Source: Spirochaetota bacterium
Lineage (GTDB): Bacteria > Spirochaetota > Spirochaetia > Treponematales > Breznakiellaceae
Length of the DNA: 6,017 bases
Assembly: GCA_023398155.1 (NCBI GenBank)
Contig: JAEWSV010000137.1
Location: forward strand, 1 to 6,017
Direction: 5' to 3'
The notes beneath the pieces were generated by a model. The model saw nothing but the letters and a program-made list of their open reading frames with translations, was not told the origin of the DNA and did not search any database. A program made the position numbers and the translations under genes. Each line of letters starts with the position of its first letter. The first letter of the stretch is position 1. Below are positions 1 to 4,163 of this stretch, piece by piece.

Positions 1-638
1 ATCGGATCAACAGGATCGCGGAACGGTCCCAGGCGTTGTTGGAAGCGAACAAGGTCATCGCGGCCATCGCGGCCCAGACGAACCTACTCGCGATGAACGC
101 CGCGATCGAAGCCGCGCACGCGGGCGATGCCGGGCTCGGTTTCTCGGTGGTCGCCGACGAGATCAGGCGTCTTGCGGAAACCTCGACGAAGCAGTCCGGC
201 GCCATAAAAAAGGAGCTCGCCCAGGTCCAGGCCGCCATAGAAGAGGTCGTCTCATCCTCCAAGGATTCAGAGGCGGCTTTCGAGCGGGTCACGGAGAAGA
301 TCGGGGAAACCGACGCCATGGTGAGCGAAGTCAGGGCTGCCATGGAGGAACAGAAGGGAGGCTCCACCCAGGTCCTCGAGGCGCTCCGATCCATGAACGA
401 CATCACGTCCCAAGTGAAGGTCGGTTCCGGCGAGATGAGCCAAGGCAACGCCACCGTCCTGGAAGAGATCACGCAGCTCCGGGACACGACGATGGAAATC
501 ACGGTCCAAATGGAAGAGATGACCAAGGGCACCGGCGAGATCGCCGCGAGCGCCACCCACGTCGCTCAGATCGCGGAAGGAACCCGGAACACCATCCAGG
601 AGATGGACGCGGCGATCGGCTGCTTCAAGACGGGCTAG
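1..638 (+). CDS. Methyl-accepting chemotaxis protein, C-terminal signalling domain (5' truncated)
   Basis: This is the C-terminal part of a chemoreceptor that controls the CheA kinase through CheW in a polar array. Reading starts at base 3 and gives 211 residues up to TAG at 636-638. The frame is open to the window edge, so the true start lies upstream. Visible residues about 17-62 form the signalling hairpin: IAAQTNLLAMNAAIEAAHAG, then GFSVVADEIRRLAETS. This is the most conserved block of the MCP family. The rest is heptad-like, Glu/Gln/Met-rich helix, the descending arm of the coiled coil, ending in IGCFKTG. The sensor domain, membrane helices and HAMP domain are off the window, so the ligand is unknown. 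No NWETF-type CheR-binding pentapeptide is present at the C-terminus. The tip has His-Ala-Gly-Asp where enteric receptors have Arg-Ala-Gly-Glu, a variant I associate with spirochaetes and some other phyla. The TTG at 36 is internal and is not a start. Its 3' end overlaps convergent uvrC by 14 bases. Confidence 0.95.
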   Translation, partial: RINRIAERSQALLEANKVIAAIAAQTNLLAMNAAIEAAHAGDAGLGFSVVADEIRRLAETSTKQSGAIKKELAQVQAAIEEVVSSSKDSEAAFERVTEKIGETDAMVSEVRAAMEEQKGGSTQVLEALRSMNDITSQVKVGSGEMSQGNATVLEEITQLRDTTMEITVQMEEMTKGTGEIAASATHVAQIAEGTRNTIQEMDAAIGCFKTG

Positions 639-2601
639 GAGCCCCTTTTCCCGCCGTTTTCCCGTACTCTTCCATGGCTTCGGCCGCGAGTTCCGCGGCC
701 AGTCCCGCCGCGCCTCGGCGGTTGGCCGTCCCCGCGGCCTTCCGCGTGGCCGAGCCCGCGCTCGATTTCAACCTGAGGGCTTCGGCCGCCCGATCTGCGA
801 GCGCGAGCCGCGCGGCCGCGCCGACGGCCTTCGCGACGTTTTCCGAAACCTTGCAGCGAGACGCGAGCTCTCCGCTTTCCGCCGAGGCGACGGCCTCCAG
901 CGACCCGTAGGCCTTGAGGATGGCCGCGGCGCGCGCGGGGCCGACCCCTTCCACCGACTGGAGGCCTTCCAGGGCGAGGTCCTTGGAGCGGAGCTTCTGG
1001 TTGAGGCCCGTGGCGAAACGGTGCGTCTCGTCTCGTACGTATTGGAGCACCTTGAGGGCCTCGGAGGTCTTGGGCAGCCGGATCGGCTCGGACGCGTCGG
1101 GAAGCCAGAGCTCCTCGTCCCGCTTGGCGAGGCCCACGAGGCCGCAATCCACGCCGAGGGCGTCGAGGACTCCCTTGGCCGCGTTCACCTGGCCGATGCC
1201 GCCGTCGATCATGATGAGATCCGGCAGCTCCCCCTCGTCGGCGAGGAGCCTCGAATAGCGGCGCGTGACCGCTTCGCGCATCGCCTGGAAGTCGTCCACG
1301 ATGCCTTCCACGGTGCGCAGCTTGTAATGGCGGTAGTTCTTCTTGTCCGGCACGCCGTCCTTGAAGGAGATGAGCGAGGCGACCGGATGCTTCCCGTCCA
1401 GCTGGGCGATGTCGAAGCCCTCGATCCGTTCGGGTTTCGCGTTCAAGCCGAGCGCGCGGGCGAGCTCCTCCAAGGCGGGGCCGGCGCCGCGTTCCTTGAG
1501 CCGCTTGGCCAGGTCCTCTTTCGCGTTCTGGTAGGCCATGGCCAGCGCCGCCTCGTGGCGCTTTTCGTCGGCGGCGAGGAGGGCCGGCTCCGCGCCGAGG
1601 GTATCCTTGAACCAGCGGAGCACCCCTTCCAGTTCGCCTCCTCCGCCAGCGAGGTAGACGCGGGGAGGGGGTAGGCGATCCGGGCCGTAGTAAGTCGTGA
1701 GGAACTGTTCCAGCGACTCGGTCTCGGAAGCCGCGGTGCGGGCGCGGAACAGCTCGCGGCCGGTCATCTTGCCGCCGCGCATGGAGAAGACGGTGAAGCT
1801 CGCGAGAACGCCTTCTTCCGCCCAGGCCACGTAATCGCGGGCGTCCGGATCGAAGTCCACCACCGCGTTGGAGGCGGAGAGTTCCCCGATTGCGCGGATC
1901 GCGTCGCGGAGTTGGGCCGCCCGCTCGAATTTCATCGCGGCGGCGGCCTCCTGCATGCCCTCGGTGAGGTCGGCCGTGAGGCCGGCCGTGTCGCCGGAGA
2001 GCAGCTTCTTCACGCGGTCCACGTGCCGGCCGTACTCTTCCTTCGCGATCTTGCCGACGCAGGGGGCGGAACAGCGGCCGATATGGTAGTACATGCAGGG
2101 CGCCGTCCGCTTACGGAGGACGCGGCACTTGCGGAGCGGGAAAAGCTTGTCGATGAGCTCCAGCATCGTGTCCACGGCTTGGACGTTCGGGAAGGGGCCG
2201 TAGTAGAGGGAGCCGTCCTCCACGATGCGGCGGGTACGGAAAACCTTCGGGAAGTCCTCGTTCGTGATCCGGACCACCGGGTAGCTCTTGCCGTCCTTGA
2301 GGTTGATGTTGTACTTGGGGGTATGCTGCTTGATGAGCGTGTTTTCGAGCAGGAGGGCTTCGTACTCGTTGTTGACGATGATCGTTTCTATCGATCGGGC
2401 GCGTTTGAGCAGCGTGCGGGTTTTTACGTCCTTTTCGCCCGAGAAGTACGAATTGAGGCGGTTGCGGAGCACGCGCGCCTTACCTACGTAGATGATTTCG
2501 CCGTCGGCGTCGCGCCAGATGTAAACGCCGGGCTCCAACGGCGCTTCTCTCGCCGTGGCGCGGAGGCGGTTGAAATGGTTCGAATTCGTGTCGTGTTCCA
2601 T
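625..2601 (-). CDS. uvrC: UvrABC excinuclease subunit C
   Basis: UvrC is the nuclease of nucleotide excision repair: it joins the UvrB-DNA complex and cuts the damaged strand on both sides of the lesion. The 658-residue product is complete and cytoplasmic. An N-terminal GIY-YIG domain (about 20-100) makes the 3' cut and shows GVY 25-27, YVG 38-40, Lys41 and EALLLE 81-86. Cys159, 169, 177 and 181 (final spacing x7, x3) match the cysteine cluster reported to bind 4Fe-4S in E. coli UvrC. A UVR helical hairpin (about 208-244) should bind UvrB. The RNase H-like domain for the 5' cut has a candidate triad of Asp397 (GFDIA), Asp466 (MIDGG) and His527 (DETHRF). Tandem helix-hairpin-helix motifs follow (about 545-595, SVEGVGPARA). 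Residues about 600-658 are an extra Ala-rich tail; E. coli UvrC (about 610 aa) ends near the HhH region. The ATG at 2601 is the only plausible start, although no clear Shine-Dalgarno precedes it. It is divergent from the LamG/FN3 gene and convergent with the MCP gene. Confidence 0.98.
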   Translation of the reverse strand: MEHDTNSNHFNRLRATAREAPLEPGVYIWRDADGEIIYVGKARVLRNRLNSYFSGEKDVKTRTLLKRARSIETIIVNNEYEALLLENTLIKQHTPKYNINLKDGKSYPVVRITNEDFPKVFRTRRIVEDGSLYYGPFPNVQAVDTMLELIDKLFPLRKCRVLRKRTAPCMYYHIGRCSAPCVGKIAKEEYGRHVDRVKKLLSGDTAGLTADLTEGMQEAAAAMKFERAAQLRDAIRAIGELSASNAVVDFDPDARDYVAWAEEGVLASFTVFSMRGGKMTGRELFRARTAASETESLEQFLTTYYGPDRLPPPRVYLAGGGGELEGVLRWFKDTLGAEPALLAADEKRHEAALAMAYQNAKEDLAKRLKERGAGPALEELARALGLNAKPERIEGFDIAQLDGKHPVASLISFKDGVPDKKNYRHYKLRTVEGIVDDFQAMREAVTRRYSRLLADEGELPDLIMIDGGIGQVNAAKGVLDALGVDCGLVGLAKRDEELWLPDASEPIRLPKTSEALKVLQYVRDETHRFATGLNQKLRSKDLALEGLQSVEGVGPARAAAILKAYGSLEAVASAESGELASRCKVSENVAKAVGAAARLALADRAAEALRLKSSAGSATRKAAGTANRRGAAGLAAELAAEAMEEYGKTAGKGAPSPS

Positions 2602-2633
2602 GGGTCGCGCTGCCGATAAGATATAGGGAATCC
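2602..2633. promoter_or_regulatory. Divergent intergenic region between uvrC and the LamG/FN3 gene
   Basis: This is the only intergenic DNA in the window, 32 bases between two divergent start codons. It contains an AT-rich island, GATAAGATATA (2615-2625), in otherwise GC-rich surroundings. On the plus strand TAAGAT (2617-2622) resembles a -10 box at 4 of 6 positions. On the minus strand TATATC (2624 to 2619) also matches at 4 of 6. Neither has a convincing -35 at 16-18 bases. A plus-strand start from this box would fall at about 2629 and leave almost no leader, so the plus-strand promoter may instead lie inside the 5' end of uvrC. A promoter role here is inferred from geometry and base composition only. 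Confidence 0.35.
2625..2629 (+). promoter_or_regulatory. Ribosome binding site of the LamG/FN3 gene
   Basis: AGGGA lies 4 bases upstream of the ATG at 2634. The match to the anti-Shine-Dalgarno is moderate and the spacing slightly short. It supports the ATG at 2634, which also places a proper signal peptide at the N-terminus. Confidence 0.5.
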
Positions 2634-2702
2634 ATGAGAAAGGAAACAGTGTCGGCGGCCTTGGCCGCCCTAGCCATTTTCGCTTGCGCGGCGCTCCACG
2701 CG
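2634..2702 (+). other. Signal peptide coding segment of the LamG/FN3 protein
   Basis: It encodes residues 1-23: charged Arg2-Lys3, a hydrophobic core from about residue 6 to 21, then A-L-H-A before E-E. An A-x-A-like motif (Leu21-His22-Ala23) favours signal peptidase I cleavage after Ala23. Cys18, preceded by Ile-Phe-Ala, leaves open lipoprotein processing under relaxed spirochaetal lipobox rules. Confidence 0.75.
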
Positions 2703-4163
2703 GAAGAGCGCGTACTCGCTATCGGCGGCTCCGAGGGTTGGGGGTCCGTGGCGCGGCTCTTCAACGTTACGGAAATGGGGGGCGTCCGGCGTTTTCCCGC
2801 ACTGACCCTGTCATCCGCGCGCGGAACCGACGAGGAGGACGTGGACCTCGCCCTCTCCTTCGATGAAGAACGCGCTCATTTCGCGGACGCGGCCGGCCGC
2901 TGGAAGACCTCCGCCTCGGCCGCGGTTTCGATCGCGGGTCCGCGGAGCGCGCGCTTCGGCGCGGGCGCTGCCCTGTTCACCTCCGCGCCCGTCTCCGACG
3001 GCCTCTCGGGCATCACGGCGACGCCGCATGCCGCGGCGCTCTTCTCTCCGGGCGAACGAGTGGACGACTTCAGTATCGAATTCTGGCTGTATCCTGCCAA
3101 TCTTGAGAGCGGAGAGCTGGTACTCGCCTGGACTTCCAGCCGGAGGACGCCGTCCGGGGAAAGCGTGTTCCAGCGCATCCGCGCGCTCGTCGCGCGGAAC
3201 CGGTTGGAATGGACCTTCGCCGATTTCTTCTCGGCTCCGGGCGAAGGTCGGCGCGTTTCCGTGACGCTTTCTCCGCACGGCACCATCCTGCCGCGCGCGT
3301 GGAGCCACCATCTCGTACGCTTCGACGGCCGTACCGGCCTCATGGAATACCTCGTGGACGGTCGGCTCGAAGCGGTCGCGTACGCGACCTTCACGGGGAG
3401 GGAAGGCGGCGAGGTCTATAACCCCGTGATCGGCACCGGCGGTTATTTCTCGCTCGGCTCCGGGTATTCGGGGTTCATGGACGAATTCCGCCTCTACCGG
3501 CGATTCGTGGAAAAACCGCGGACCGCCCGGTTTCCCGCATCCGGCGGCAGGGCGGAGACCCGGTTCTTCGACCTCGGCACCACCAACGCGCGCGTCCTGA
3601 GGATCGAGGCCAAAGGGGCCCCGGGAAGCGACGGCGCGGAGCTACGCTATTTCCTGCGCGCGGGCGACTCGCCGTACGGCTGGAAAGACGAGGAGGAGAG
3701 CTGGACGCCGGTCGCGAACGGCGCGCCTCTCGGCCTGAGCCTACGCGGCCGCTGGGTGCAGCTCGCGGTGGATTTCTATCCGAGCGGCGACGGCGAACGG
3801 GCCCCGTACCTGGACGAGGTCCGGGTGGTATACGAGCGCGACGATCCGCCGCCTCCGCCGTCCCTGGTGATCGCCCAGGCCGCCGACGGTTCCGTGGAAC
3901 TCAAATGGCGGGCCAGCCCCGATCCGGATCTCGGAGGATATCTCCTCTACTACGGTACGGCCGCCGGGGAGTACTTCGGCGAGGACGCGACGGACGGTCC
4001 ATCGCCCCTCGATATCGGGAATCGGACTTCCATTCTCGTCGACGGACTGAGGAACGGTACGTTATACTATTTTTGCATAGCCGCCTATGACCGCGCTTCT
4101 CCCCGTCATATCGGCGAGTTTTCCCGCGAGGTGTCCGCGCGGCCCGCAAGGACGGTACGATGA
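2634..4163 (+). CDS. Exported LamG-like / fibronectin type III domain protein
   Basis: This is a 509-residue secreted or envelope protein with no assignable enzymatic role. Residues 1-23 look like a signal peptide: MRKE, a hydrophobic stretch (VSAALAALAIFACAAL), then Ala-Leu-His-Ala before Glu24, a good signal peptidase I site. The I-F-A-C18 stretch could alternatively be a relaxed lipobox. Residues about 68-292 resemble a concanavalin/LamG-like jelly roll: DLALSFDEE at the start, DDFSIEFWLYP at 144-154, WSHHLVRFDG at 223-232, YLVDGRLEA at 239-247, and the closing FMDEFRLYRRF strand at 281-291. Residues about 305-400 form another beta-rich segment (FFDLGTTNARVLRIEAKG and LDEVRVVYER) of no recognised family. 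Five prolines (405-409) lead into an FN3 domain (about 410-503) with VELKW, GGYLLYYGT, LVDGLRNGTLYYF and AAYD, a typical FN3 pattern. No catalytic motif is visible, so carbohydrate or protein binding is an inference. Its TGA overlaps the next ATG by 4 bases, implying translational coupling with the TPR gene. Confidence 0.85.
   Translation: MRKETVSAALAALAIFACAALHAEERVLAIGGSEGWGSVARLFNVTEMGGVRRFPALTLSSARGTDEEDVDLALSFDEERAHFADAAGRWKTSASAAVSIAGPRSARFGAGAALFTSAPVSDGLSGITATPHAAALFSPGERVDDFSIEFWLYPANLESGELVLAWTSSRRTPSGESVFQRIRALVARNRLEWTFADFFSAPGEGRRVSVTLSPHGTILPRAWSHHLVRFDGRTGLMEYLVDGRLEAVAYATFTGREGGEVYNPVIGTGGYFSLGSGYSGFMDEFRLYRRFVEKPRTARFPASGGRAETRFFDLGTTNARVLRIEAKGAPGSDGAELRYFLRAGDSPYGWKDEEESWTPVANGAPLGLSLRGRWVQLAVDFYPSGDGERAPYLDEVRVVYERDDPPPPPSLVIAQAADGSVELKWRASPDPDLGGYLLYYGTAAGEYFGEDATDGPSPLDIGNRTSILVDGLRNGTLYYFCIAAYDRASPRHIGEFSREVSARPARTVR
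4148..4152 (+). promoter_or_regulatory. Ribosome binding site of the TPR gene, inside the upstream CDS
   Basis: AAGGA lies 7 bases before the ATG at 4160, at good strength and spacing. It sits in the last codons of the LamG/FN3 gene and, together with the ATGA stop/start overlap (4160-4163), fixes the start of the TPR gene and suggests translational coupling. Confidence 0.7.

Noticed and set aside
595..609. Perfect 5-base inverted repeat (CCATC / GATGG) near the MCP end as a terminator
   Set aside because: The stem is short, there is no U tract on either strand, and it lies inside the MCP coding sequence; chance is sufficient.
36..638. Complete 200-residue small MCP starting at TTG 36
   Set aside because: The frame is open and MCP-like upstream of 36 to the window edge, so the TTG is an internal Leu codon of a truncated receptor gene.
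1021..1674. 217-codon plus-strand ORF antisense to the 3' half of uvrC
   Set aside because: It is the same antisense frame effect over conserved catalytic codons of uvrC, and the product shows no family resemblance.
1912..2619. 235-codon plus-strand ORF antisense to the 5' half of uvrC
   Set aside because: It lies wholly opposite a well-supported uvrC, has no recognisable domain or good ribosome site, and is the expected by-product of third-position GC bias.
2594..2622. Full sigma70-type promoter for the LamG/FN3 gene (-35 near 2594-2600, -10 TAAGAT)
   Set aside because: The -35 match is poor, and the predicted start would fall inside the ribosome site. Only a vague regulatory region is reported.
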